Assembly (NCBI GenBank): GCA_002280855.1
Contig: NCEU01000003.1
Location: 124,001 to 188,000 of the forward strand
Origin: Sphingomonadales bacterium 32-65-25
GTDB taxonomy: Bacteria; Pseudomonadota; Alphaproteobacteria; Sphingomonadales; Sphingomonadaceae
DNA: 64,000 bases
Reading direction: 5' to 3'
Below the pieces are notes generated by a model. That model searched no databases, was not told where the DNA came from, and saw only the letters and a program-made list of their open reading frames with translations. The position numbers were made by a program, and so were the translations under genes. This document shows positions 54,553 through 62,718 of this stretch, piece by piece (the first letter of the stretch is position 1; each line of letters opens with the position of its first letter).

Positions 54553-55155
54553 ATGGCGATCCAGCACCTGTTCCCCACCCCGCTCTGGCAGGGCCAGCTT
54601 GATGATGCCGCGCTGCTGGCCGATCTGGCCCATTCGTGCCGGTCACTCGCGGAGGACGACAGCGCCGGCCGCCGCTGGAGCCGCGACCACCGCTACCGCG
54701 GCTACACCAGCTATGCCTCGCTCAACGATCTGCCGGCGCGCGATCCGGCCTTTGGCGATCTGGCGCGCTGGCTGGTCCGCCAGGCCAGCGCCTTTGCGGC
54801 GGCCGCACACCTTGATCTGGCGGGGCGCAAGCCCAAGCTCGACAGCCTGTGGGTCAATATCCTCAAACCCGGCGGCGGCCACAGCGGCCACATTCACCCG
54901 CACAGCATCATTTCCGGCACACTCTATGTGGAGGTGCCCGCCGGCGCCGGCAGCATCCGTTTCGAGGATCCGCGGCTGCCCATGCTGATGCACGCCCCGC
55001 CCCGCACCGCCGATGCGCCGGCCGAGAGCCGCAATTTCGTCCATGTCGAACCGGAGGCGGGCGTCCTGCTGCTGTGGGAAAGCTGGCTGCGCCACGAGGT
55101 GATGCCCAGCGCCGCCAAGGCGGACCGCATCTCGATCAGCTTCAATTTCGACTGA
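54553..55155 (+). CDS. 2OG-Fe(II) oxygenase-like protein (TIGR02466 family)
   Basis: Protein of 200 residues from ATG 54553, starting MAIQHLFPTPLWQGQL. The family core is DSLWVNILKPGGGHSGHIHP with metal-type histidines in HIHPHS, SGTLYVEVPAGAGSIRFEDP, and LRHEVMPSAAKADRISISFN with the distal His and Arg of a 2-oxoglutarate/Fe(II) double-stranded beta helix. The function of the family is not established. Divergent from the PEP-CTERM gene over about 205 bp. Confidence 0.8.
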   Translation: MAIQHLFPTPLWQGQLDDAALLADLAHSCRSLAEDDSAGRRWSRDHRYRGYTSYASLNDLPARDPAFGDLARWLVRQASAFAAAAHLDLAGRKPKLDSLWVNILKPGGGHSGHIHPHSIISGTLYVEVPAGAGSIRFEDPRLPMLMHAPPRTADAPAESRNFVHVEPEAGVLLLWESWLRHEVMPSAAKADRISISFNFD

Positions 55156-55172
55156 TTCCCCCAAGAATCAAA

Positions 55173-55211
55173 CGGCCCGTCGCTCCTGGGTGGGGGTGGA
55201 GCGACGGGCCG
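55173..55211. repeat. Strong hairpin with 14-bp arms
   Basis: The arm CGGCCCGTCGCTCC and its exact reverse complement enclose 11 bases. On the minus strand the stem is followed by TTTGATTCTT, so it could end transcription from the right. It is 17 bases after the oxygenase gene stop. Confidence 0.6.
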
Positions 55212-55273
55212 GGCGGGCCCTCCCCGCCAAGTGGGCCAACCCCGGGGGGAGGTGGCCCAAGCCATGGTCACTA

Positions 55274-55510
55274 TCAGAACTTGAACTTGAATTCACCGTC
55301 AATAATGCGGCGTTGACCGGATGAAATGAACCATCCACCGAGCGAAAGCGTCGAAATCCCCGCGTTCAGCCGGAATTTGACGAGCAGATTGCTGGCAAGC
55401 ACCGAAATCAGCCTGATCGCGATCAGGCTGCCCCTGATTCGGGTTTCAATGATCGAACTGCAGGCGCCGAAGGTGAAACCAGGGGCCCGCAGACATGGAC
55501 CCATCACCAA
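55274..55510 (-). pseudogene. Possible remnant or very small gene ending like an outer membrane barrel
   Basis: The stretch 55156-55552 has no convincing gene. The best candidate is this 78-residue minus-strand frame. Its last part (GGWFISSGQRRIIDGEFKFKF is 21 long; the end is RIIDGEFKFKF) alternates hydrophobic and polar residues and ends in Phe, like the final strand of outer membrane barrels. It lacks a signal peptide and carries a 22-bp perfect DNA palindrome at 55409-55430. A hairpin suited to end its transcript lies just beyond it. It may be a decayed gene end or simply chance. Confidence 0.25.
55409..55430. repeat. 22-bp perfect palindrome in the intergenic stretch before HMG-CoA lyase
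   Basis: The half-site CAGCCTGATCG is directly followed by its exact reverse complement. It is about 125-145 bp before the HMG-CoA lyase start and could be an operator. It shares CCTGATC...GATCAGG with the palindrome at 53140. Confidence 0.5.
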
Positions 55511-55552
55511 ATTTCCTGTCTGGAATGGCCGCAGCCCGGTGTATAAGTGCGC

Positions 55553-56524
55553 ATGGCCGACAGCACGCCCAGCCCTGCAGCAACCGCTGCCAAAGCGGTT
55601 TCAATCGTGGAGGTCTCGCCACGCGATGGACTGCAGAATGAAGCCGGCTTCATCGAAACGGCGGACAAGCTGGCGTTGATCGGCCAGTTGATCGGCATGG
55701 GCGCACGCCGGATCGAGGTTGCAAGCTTCGTCAACCCGCGCCGTGTGCCGCAGATGGCTGATGCCGAAGCGGTGGTGGCCGGCCTGCCGCCAGCGCCCGG
55801 CGTACGCTTCATCGGCCTGTGCCTGAACGAGCGCGGCGTTGCCCGCGCCATCGCCACGTTGGATAGCGCCCGCCCGCTGGACGAAGCCGGCTGCGTGCTG
55901 GTGGCGAGCGACAGTTTCGGCATCATCAACCAGGGGCAAAGCGTGACCGACGGCATTGCTGCCAACCGCGCGATGCTGAAACAGGCCCGCGATGCCGGCC
56001 TGTTTGCACAGGTGACGATCAGCGCCGCCTTTGGCTGCCCTTATGAGGGCCCGGTGCCAGCGGAACGCATTGTTGAACTGGCCAGCCGCATGGCCGATGC
56101 CGGCGCTCAGGAAATCGCGCTCGCCGATACCATCGGAGTAGCTGTTCCCGATCAGGTGCGTGCCCTGACAACACAGGTCATCGCGGCCATCGCCCCGGTT
56201 CCCATCCGCCTGCACCTGCACGACACGCGCGGTCTGGCCCCGGCGAATGCCTGGGCTGGCTATGAAGCCGGCTGCCGCACCTTTGATTCGGCCCTGGGCG
56301 GGCTGGGCGGCTGCCCGTTTGCGCCGGGTGCGGCTGGCAATGTCGGCACCGAAGAACTGCTTTATCTGTTCGGCCGGTCGGGCATTGCCACCGGCTGTGA
56401 TCTGGAAACCGCACTGGCGGCCAATCGCTGGTTTGCCGGCGTGATGGGCCGGCCCCTGCCCAGCCGGACGGGCAAGGCCGGCGATTTCGTGGCGCGCCCC
56501 CTTCCCACCGGCGCAAAGCCGTGA
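55553..56524 (+). CDS. Hydroxymethylglutaryl-CoA lyase
   Basis: Cleaves HMG-CoA to acetyl-CoA and acetoacetate, the last step of leucine breakdown. Protein of 323 residues from ATG 55553. TIM-barrel features: VEVSPRDGLQNEAGF at the start with the metal Asp, MGARRIEVASFVNPRRVPQM, metal histidines in LHLHDTRGLAP and the catalytic Cys in GGLGGCPFAPGAAGN. The other leucine-pathway genes are not adjacent. Confidence 0.92.
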   Translation: MADSTPSPAATAAKAVSIVEVSPRDGLQNEAGFIETADKLALIGQLIGMGARRIEVASFVNPRRVPQMADAEAVVAGLPPAPGVRFIGLCLNERGVARAIATLDSARPLDEAGCVLVASDSFGIINQGQSVTDGIAANRAMLKQARDAGLFAQVTISAAFGCPYEGPVPAERIVELASRMADAGAQEIALADTIGVAVPDQVRALTTQVIAAIAPVPIRLHLHDTRGLAPANAWAGYEAGCRTFDSALGGLGGCPFAPGAAGNVGTEELLYLFGRSGIATGCDLETALAANRWFAGVMGRPLPSRTGKAGDFVARPLPTGAKP

Positions 56525-56614
56525 ACGACTGGCGCGGCGCTGATGCAGGTGCCATGCTGGTTCCATCGCCAGCATCGGCGGTTGCGGCACCAAATTGATC
56601 ACACCGGAGGCATG

Positions 56615-57148
56615 ATGCGCCCAAAACCAGCTTTCCTATTCGGCCTGTGGCTGGCCGCAACGCTGGCTGGCTCTGCCCAAGCCGCCGTCATCAAATCGGC
56701 GTCCGATGGCTTTGTCTCGGAAAGTTCAGCTGTGATCGGTGTGCGGCCTGCGCGGGTATGGCGGGCACTGACCGATTGGTCGAAATGGTGGGACAAGGCG
56801 CACAGCTACAGCGGCAAGGCTGGCGCCATCCAGCTTGATCCGCGCGGCGGCGGCCTGCTGCTGGAGCGCTGGGACAAGAACAGCGTGCAACATGCTGTCG
56901 TGTTGACGGCCGTAGCACCGTCGTCGCTGCGCCTGTCGGGCGGCTTTGGCCCGCTGCAGTCGCTGCCGGTGAATGCCATCCTGGAATTCACCTTGCGCGG
57001 CGAAGGCACCGGCACGCGCTTGACCATGACCTATCGTGTCGCCGGCACGGCCGCCAGCAATCTGGATACGCTGGCCGTGCCGGTGGACAGCGTGATGAAC
57101 GAGGGGTTCGGCCGGCTGCTGAACTACGCCGCAACCGGCAAACCGTGA
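56615..57148 (+). CDS. Secreted SRPBCC-fold protein
   Basis: Protein of 177 residues with a signal peptide (FLFGLWLAATLAGSAQAA). The mature part is an SRPBCC/polyketide cyclase-type domain: SSAVIGVRPARVWRALTDWS, KWWDKAHSYSG, TAVAPSSLRLSGGFGPLQSL, LRGEGTGTRLTMTYRVAG. Such folds bind hydrophobic ligands; the function here is unknown. Of the two adjacent ATGs the second (56615) has the better distance to ACCGGAGG. Confidence 0.75.
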   Translation: MRPKPAFLFGLWLAATLAGSAQAAVIKSASDGFVSESSAVIGVRPARVWRALTDWSKWWDKAHSYSGKAGAIQLDPRGGGLLLERWDKNSVQHAVVLTAVAPSSLRLSGGFGPLQSLPVNAILEFTLRGEGTGTRLTMTYRVAGTAASNLDTLAVPVDSVMNEGFGRLLNYAATGKP

Positions 57149-57223
57149 CATGATGCTCCACGCAGCGCGAGGGTGACAGGCTGGTGAATGCGCGTCGCAC
57201 GCGCCGCCGAATGAGGACCGGAA

Positions 57224-58435
57224 ATGCCAGTGGAGAATAAGGGCCCCCTGGCCGGCATCACGGTCGTGGAAATGGGCCAGCTCATTGCCGGGCCGTTCTG
57301 CGGGCAGTTGCTGGGCGACATGGGTGCCGATGTGATCAAGCTGGAGCCGCCTGGTGAGATCGGCAAGGGCGGCGGCGACCCGATGCGCGGCTGGGGCGGC
57401 GGCGAACAGCCGATGTGGTGGGAAGTGATCGCCCGCAACAAGCGCGCGGTGTCGTGCAACCTGCGCGATGCTGAAGGCCAGGCGCTGGCCCGTCGGCTGA
57501 TTGGCAGGGCCGACATAATGATCGAGAATTTCCGTCCCGGCACGCTGGAAAAATGGGGCCTGTCGCCAGACGTGCTGATGGCCGGAAACCCCGGCCTGAT
57601 CATCGTGCGCGTCTCCGGCTATGGCCAGTCTGGGCCCTATTCGTCCCGCGCTGGATTTGGCGGCATTGGCGAGGCGATGGGCGGCTGGCGGGCCATCGTC
57701 GGCGATCCCGATCGGCCGCCCAGCCGCATGGGGGTTTCGATCGGCGACACGCTGGCCGCAACTTATGGCGCCATGGGGGCGCTGGCGGCACTGAACCATC
57801 GCCACGCCACCGGCAAGGGCCAGATTGTCGATTCCGCCCTGTATGAAGCCGTGCTGCAGGTGATGGAATCGCTTGTTCCAGACTATGTCGCGTCGGGCTA
57901 TGTGCGCGAACGCTCCGGCTCCGTGCTGCCCGGCATTGCGCCATCCAACGTCTATCCGTGCAAGGATGGCGAATATCTGATCGGCGCCAATCAGGACACG
58001 GTGTTCGGTCGACTGTGCGACGCGATGGGCCGGCCCGAGCTGGCCAAGGATCCGCGCTATGTGAACCATTTCGCGCGCGGAAAGCACCAGGAAGAACTGG
58101 ACGCCCTGATCGGCGACTGGACAAAAACACTGACCATCGCCGAGCTGGAAGACAAGATGGTCGAAGCCGGGGTGCCGGCCGGCCGTCTCTTTCGCCCGCA
58201 GGATATGCTGGACGATCCGCATTTCCAGGCCCGTGACGCCATTATCGGCGTGCCGCACCCGCGCTGGGGCGAAGTGAAGATGCAGAATGTCTTTCCCAAG
58301 CTGTCGGCCACGCCAGGCAGTGTCCGTCGCCGCGCGCCCGAAACCATCGGGCAGGACAATGCAGCGGTCTATGGCGAGATGCTGGGCCTGGACGAAGCGG
58401 CGCTGGCCGATCTGCAGGCCCGCGGCATCATCTGA
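57224..58435 (+). CDS. CaiB/BaiF family CoA transferase
   Basis: Family III CoA transferase of 403 residues. MGQLIAGPFCGQLLGDMGAD is the usual N-terminal part, the likely catalytic Asp is in GKGQIVDSALYEAV near residue 202, and AGVPAGRLFRPQDMLDDPHF is typical of the C-terminal domain. It differs from the racemase-like gene at 41.8-43.0 kb and looks like a dicarboxylate- or acyl-CoA transferase (glutarate- or succinyl-CoA type), which could work with the HMG-CoA lyase upstream. Its end overlaps the convergent GDT1 gene by 8 bases. Confidence 0.85.
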   Translation: MPVENKGPLAGITVVEMGQLIAGPFCGQLLGDMGADVIKLEPPGEIGKGGGDPMRGWGGGEQPMWWEVIARNKRAVSCNLRDAEGQALARRLIGRADIMIENFRPGTLEKWGLSPDVLMAGNPGLIIVRVSGYGQSGPYSSRAGFGGIGEAMGGWRAIVGDPDRPPSRMGVSIGDTLAATYGAMGALAALNHRHATGKGQIVDSALYEAVLQVMESLVPDYVASGYVRERSGSVLPGIAPSNVYPCKDGEYLIGANQDTVFGRLCDAMGRPELAKDPRYVNHFARGKHQEELDALIGDWTKTLTIAELEDKMVEAGVPAGRLFRPQDMLDDPHFQARDAIIGVPHPRWGEVKMQNVFPKLSATPGSVRRRAPETIGQDNAAVYGEMLGLDEAALADLQARGII

Positions 58436-59015
58436 CCAACTGCGGCCACAGCGCCGCCAGCATCACCACACCGAGCAGCGCCAGCACGGCCGCCGCGGCC
58501 ATGCGCACGGCCTTCAGCGGCACACGCGCCAACAGCTTTTCACCCAGCAGCACGGCCGGCACGTTGGCAATCATCATGCCCAGCGTGGTGCCGATGGTGA
58601 CAGCCAGGACATCGTGGAACCGGGCGCCCAAGGCAATGGTGGCGATCTGGGTCTTGTCACCGATCTCCACGATGAAAAAGGCGACAGTGGTGGCGAAGAA
58701 CGCCTGCGCGCCGCTGGCCACGGCCGGCATGTCGTCCATCTTGTCGGGCACCAGCGTCCAGGCGGCCATGGCGATGAAGCCCAGCGCCACCGCCAGCTGA
58801 AACCACGGCCCGGCCAGCCAATCAGCCAGCGTCGCCCCCGCCCAGGCAGCGAGCGCATGATTGGCAAGGGTGGCCACCAATATGCCGGCAATCACGCTGC
58901 CAGGCTTGCGAAAACGCGCCGCCAGCAAGATAGCGAGCAGCATGGTCTTGTCGCCAATCTCGGCGAGAGCGACCAGCCCAGTAGCGGTGGCGATGATGGC
59001 AAGGCTGCTGCTCAT
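58428..59015 (-). CDS. GDT1/TMEM165 family cation transporter (UPF0016)
   Basis: Inner membrane protein of 195 residues from ATG 59015 with six predicted helices in two repeats. Each repeat has the E-x-G-D-K-T signature: LAEIGDKTMLLA near residue 18 and VEIGDKTQIATIALG near residue 119. Bacterial members export Mn2+; others move Ca2+ and H+. Mn2+ export is the best guess. Divergent from the retropepsin gene with only 77 bp between, too little for a yybP-ykoY riboswitch. Confidence 0.88.
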   Translation of the reverse strand: MSSSLAIIATATGLVALAEIGDKTMLLAILLAARFRKPGSVIAGILVATLANHALAAWAGATLADWLAGPWFQLAVALGFIAMAAWTLVPDKMDDMPAVASGAQAFFATTVAFFIVEIGDKTQIATIALGARFHDVLAVTIGTTLGMMIANVPAVLLGEKLLARVPLKAVRMAAAAVLALLGVVMLAALWPQLVR

Positions 59016-59092
59016 CGCTTCGGCATAGGCGTTCGGCGTCGCTTTGCAATCGGTCCCTTGCACCGCCACCGTATCAGGCAGACAATGCACTC

Positions 59093-60019
59093 ATGTCCGT
59101 GTTGACCCTTTTGCTGGCCGCTGCCGCCGCCAGCGTGACACCGCCGGCCACCTCCGTCCCTGGCCAACCGCTGATTGCGCCTGCCATCATCGACAACAAT
59201 CTCGAAATCCTGGGCGACGCGCTGGAAGCCGAACAACTGAAAAAGCGCATGTTTGTTGATGTGAAGGTGAACGGCATCGGGCCGCACCGCTTCCTCGTCG
59301 ATTCCGGCGCCGATCGTTCGGTGGTCAGCGATGGACTGGCCGCTCGTCTGAACTTGCCCGCCGGCGAGTCGGTGCGCCTGCAGGGCATGGCCGGGGCCGT
59401 AAATGTCGGCACGGTCGAGGTGGCCATGCTCACCATTGGCAAGTCGGAAATCGGTCCGATCAATGCGCCAGCGCTGTCAGCACGCCATCTGGGCGCCGAT
59501 GGCCTGATCGGCATAGATGCGCTGGCCGATCAACGGCTGTTGCTGGATTTCGACAAGCGCACCATCACGGTGCAAGACTCGCGCACGCCCTTTGCCGCCA
59601 ATGGCCAGGAAATCGTGGTCACCGCCCGTCGTCGCAAGGGCCAGTTGATCATCACCCAGGCATCGATCGGCAATCGCGCGGTATCCGCGGTGATCGATAC
59701 CGGCAGTGAAGTCACCCTAGGCAACCGCGCTTTGCGGGAACGGCTTTATGGCACCCGCAGGCCCGAAAAGATGATCGATATAGAGCTGCTGTCCGTCACC
59801 GGGCAGGTGTTGAAAGCCGAAGCCATGGTGCTCAGCAATGTGCGGATCGGCGGGCTCATCCTCAACAATGTCGTGGTGGCCTTTGCCGATGCGCCGCCCT
59901 TCGCGCTGTTCGGCCTGAGCACCCAGCCAGCGATCTTCCTGGGATCGGATCTTCTATCCAACTTCCGCCGCGTTGCGCTGGATTTCGGCAACCGCAAGGT
60001 GCGCTTCACGATGAGGTGA
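59093..60019 (+). CDS. Two-domain retropepsin-like aspartic protease, secreted
   Basis: Protein of 308 residues with a weak signal-like N-terminus (MSVLTLLLAAAAASVTPP). Two half-domains each carry a catalytic triad: RFLVDSGADRSVVS and AVIDTGSEVTLGN, with Gly-rich second strands (GADGLIGIDALADQR and FLGSDLLSNFRRVALDFG). This gives a complete pepsin-like pair in one chain, unlike single-domain retropepsins that dimerise. The substrate is unknown, probably in the periplasm. The similar but inactive-looking repeats at 43-45 kb are a useful comparison. Confidence 0.82.
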   Translation: MSVLTLLLAAAAASVTPPATSVPGQPLIAPAIIDNNLEILGDALEAEQLKKRMFVDVKVNGIGPHRFLVDSGADRSVVSDGLAARLNLPAGESVRLQGMAGAVNVGTVEVAMLTIGKSEIGPINAPALSARHLGADGLIGIDALADQRLLLDFDKRTITVQDSRTPFAANGQEIVVTARRRKGQLIITQASIGNRAVSAVIDTGSEVTLGNRALRERLYGTRRPEKMIDIELLSVTGQVLKAEAMVLSNVRIGGLILNNVVVAFADAPPFALFGLSTQPAIFLGSDLLSNFRRVALDFGNRKVRFTMR

Positions 60020-60038
60020 AGCGCACGCTGGGCCGATA

Positions 60039-60749
60039 TCAATCCTGAAACGTGTTGACGGCCAGCCGCTGGAACTGGCTTTGGCAGCCCGCTTCCACCA
60101 GCGCCATGCCCAGTGCCTCCACGTCCGTGGGCGCCGCCACTTGTTTCAGATTCAGCGTCACCGGCGTCTTGCCGCCACTGATCTTCAGTGCACCCACCTT
60201 GCCAGACACTTCGGCCGGCAGATTGGCCAGCGCCTGGCCGGGGCCGAAGGTGAGTGAGGCGGCCACGCCATCGTCGCGCGTGATGGCATAGGTTTGGGCT
60301 GCCGAGGTTTCCGCCCGCCACAGCGTGACGCTGGCCGGATCGATGGCGCACACCGTATCAGACTGGCGGGTATCAAGCGCCCACACGCCGGGCGGGGTGG
60401 GCGGACCCTGGTCCTGACCGGCGGAACGGACTGCCCCGATGCGGGCGCGGCGGGCCGGTTTCTGCACCAGCAGATCAGAGAAAGCGACCTGTGCAGCTTC
60501 GGCGCTGGCTGCCGTCAGGCTGAAGGTGCCGGGGCCGGAAAAGCTGCGCGTGCCCTTGGCATCGAGCACGACGATTGAATCACCGGCCTTCAGCGTCACC
60601 GGCGCATCGGCCAGGCGCTGGCCGGGTTTGAACTGGGCCGCGGAGGGCCCGGCGGCACGCACCACCAGCGGGCCAGCCATGGCGCCAGTTGAAACAATAC
60701 TGGCGGCCAGTGCCATCATCAGGGCTGCAATAGGCTTAGTCGAGATCAT
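60039..60749 (-). CDS. Secreted FecR-like domain protein, third gene of the CHAT operon
   Basis: Protein of 236 residues from ATG 60749 with a signal peptide (MISTKPIAALMMALAASIVS). Residues 25-80 (GPLVVRAAGPSAAQFKPGQR, VTLKAGDSIVVLDAKGTRSF) look like the FecR-type beta domain that senses or carries a periplasmic signal. The rest has an Asp-Pro rich beta part and two cysteines. It overlaps the cyclase gene stop by 14 bases, so the three genes are one message. Confidence 0.65.
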   Translation of the reverse strand: MISTKPIAALMMALAASIVSTGAMAGPLVVRAAGPSAAQFKPGQRLADAPVTLKAGDSIVVLDAKGTRSFSGPGTFSLTAASAEAAQVAFSDLLVQKPARRARIGAVRSAGQDQGPPTPPGVWALDTRQSDTVCAIDPASVTLWRAETSAAQTYAITRDDGVAASLTFGPGQALANLPAEVSGKVGALKISGGKTPVTLNLKQVAAPTDVEALGMALVEAGCQSQFQRLAVNTFQD

Positions 60750-62712
60750 AAACGCCTCCGGGTCCAACCTGTTCCATTCGCTTTATCAGATACGCAAGTG
60801 CGACGTCTTGTGGTGCAGCGGCTGAACGGGCCCTGAGCGCATCAAGCGCTGTCGGATCGCCACGTTCGAAGCCGGCATAAAGTCCGGCCAGCACCTTGTC
60901 GTCCACTGCGGTGCCCGCACCAATGGGTTCATAGACTTCGATCGGCTTCTGGCGGCCGCGCACGCGCACCCGGCCCATCGCCCGGAAATTGTCCAGCCCC
61001 ATCTGCGAGGCCGCTTCACCGCTCACCAGTGCTGCGGTCTTCAGCGTCTTGTTGGCGCCTTCCAGCCGGGCCGCGACGTTCATCGAATCGCCCAGCGCCG
61101 TATACTGAATGCGGCCTTCACCGCCGAAATTGCCCACGACCACATCGCCCCAGTGCATGCCGACGCGGGTGCGGCCCATCGCCGGGCGTTCGGGCGTGGC
61201 CACCTTGAAGCGCTCCCCGGCCTGGGCCATCTCCACCGCGCAAGCCAGCGCCCGCGCCGCGTCATCGGGCCGGGCCAGCGGTGCGCCCCAGAAGGCGACA
61301 ACGGCATCGGCGACGAACTTGTCGATCGTGCCGCCATGTTTCAGCACCACGTCGCTCATCGTATCGAGATACTCGTTCAGCGTCGAGGCCACCACTTCCG
61401 GCGGCTGGCTCTGACACATCGACGTGAAACCCTCGATATCGGTGAACAGCGCGAAGATCGGCCGGCGTTCCCCCTGCAGCGCCAGCCGCGCCGGATCGCG
61501 CAGGATTTGCTCGGCCACATCGCGGGGCAGATATTTGCCGAGCGCGCCCTGCGCAAACTTGCGCTGTTCGGCGCCAACAATGCGAGCCAGGGTACCGGAC
61601 GCCATCAGTGCCATCAGCCAGCCAAGGCCCAACCCCGCGCACGACATGCCATAGGTATCAAAGCCCTGACCCTGCAGGCCGTAGGGCAGCCAGCCCAACA
61701 GGCCGATGCCAATCACGGCAAAAGGCACCAGCAGCCTTGCTCCGGAGTCCAACCCGCCGGTCAGGCTGCCCAGCACCACTGCCAACAGCGCCAGCCCCCA
61801 CAGCACCACCGGCGACAGCGGTTGCAACCGCCTGCCATCCAAGGCCTGCGCGATCAGTATGGCGTGCAGTTCCACGCCCGGCGTGGTGGCGCCGGAAATC
61901 CGGGTGAAGGGCGTGATGAACCGGTCAACCTCGGGCAGATCGGCACCAACCAGCACGATCTTGCCGGCAATGGCATCCTTGAGGGCCGCAGCGGTATCGG
62001 GATCACCAAACAGGTCCACCGGCAGGGATGCAAACACCGGCCGATCCGCCAACAGCGGTTTGCGAAACATGGCCGAGCCGCGATAGCGTTCATAGCCCGT
62101 CACGCCGGTGATGGCGCCCACCAGCAGTTTCGGTGGGCGCTGCGCCGGGTTTGGCCATTGCCGCCATGTGTTGTCACTGTCCACATCCAGTCGGATATTG
62201 GCGGTGCGCACAGGCGCGCTGGCAACACTGCCGAAGAAGCCGCGCATATGGGCTTCCTGCCACGGCATCACGAACTCGCCGTTCTCGGCATTGCTGGAAA
62301 ACCCGAAATACGTGGGCGTCTTCATGCCGAGCAGCGCCTGTTTCAACACCGGGTCTTCCGGTTGCGGCTGATCGATCAAGATATCGACGCCGATGGCGCG
62401 CGGGCCCAGCTTGTCGAGATTGGTCAGCGCGCGCGCCAGCATGGTGCGATCCAGCGGAGACCGCTTGCCCGTGGCCGCGAGAGTCTCCTCGGTGAACACC
62501 ACGAGCACGATGCGATCATCCTGATCGATGCGCGGCGCGCTCAGATCCACCCGAACGTCGTACAGGCCGCGCTCTGCCGCCAGGGCAAAGGGCATGTTCC
62601 AGCTGTAACGGCCAACCATCAGCGCCAGCACCAGCACCAGGCCGGTGACCAGCAGACGCAGCGGACCGGCAAGGCCGATGGCACGCTGCAGATTGGCAAG
62701 GCCGACCTTCAC
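60736..62712 (-). CDS. CHASE2-domain class III adenylate/guanylate cyclase
   Basis: Protein of 658 residues. One N-terminal membrane helix (LLVTGLVLVLALMVG), then the CHASE2 extracytoplasmic sensor (about residues 35-310; family-typical GVDILIDQPQPEDPVLKQAL), three more membrane helices, and a C-terminal cyclase domain. Metal-binding Asp425 is in LFTDIEGFTSM, the second in DKFVADAVVAFWGAP, and IQYTALGDSMNVAARLEGA supplies base and transition-state residues. The Lys before the second Asp and the Thr in YTALGD favour ATP as substrate. It converts an envelope signal to cAMP (or cGMP). Confidence 0.88.
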   Translation of the reverse strand: MKVGLANLQRAIGLAGPLRLLVTGLVLVLALMVGRYSWNMPFALAAERGLYDVRVDLSAPRIDQDDRIVLVVFTEETLAATGKRSPLDRTMLARALTNLDKLGPRAIGVDILIDQPQPEDPVLKQALLGMKTPTYFGFSSNAENGEFVMPWQEAHMRGFFGSVASAPVRTANIRLDVDSDNTWRQWPNPAQRPPKLLVGAITGVTGYERYRGSAMFRKPLLADRPVFASLPVDLFGDPDTAAALKDAIAGKIVLVGADLPEVDRFITPFTRISGATTPGVELHAILIAQALDGRRLQPLSPVVLWGLALLAVVLGSLTGGLDSGARLLVPFAVIGIGLLGWLPYGLQGQGFDTYGMSCAGLGLGWLMALMASGTLARIVGAEQRKFAQGALGKYLPRDVAEQILRDPARLALQGERRPIFALFTDIEGFTSMCQSQPPEVVASTLNEYLDTMSDVVLKHGGTIDKFVADAVVAFWGAPLARPDDAARALACAVEMAQAGERFKVATPERPAMGRTRVGMHWGDVVVGNFGGEGRIQYTALGDSMNVAARLEGANKTLKTAALVSGEAASQMGLDNFRAMGRVRVRGRQKPIEVYEPIGAGTAVDDKVLAGLYAGFERGDPTALDALRARSAAAPQDVALAYLIKRMEQVGPGGVYDLD

Positions 62713-62718
62713 GAAGCG

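Noticed and set aside
59016..59092. yybP-ykoY manganese riboswitch before the GDT1-type gene
   Set aside because: Only 77 bp separate the divergent starts and no matching paired elements are visible.
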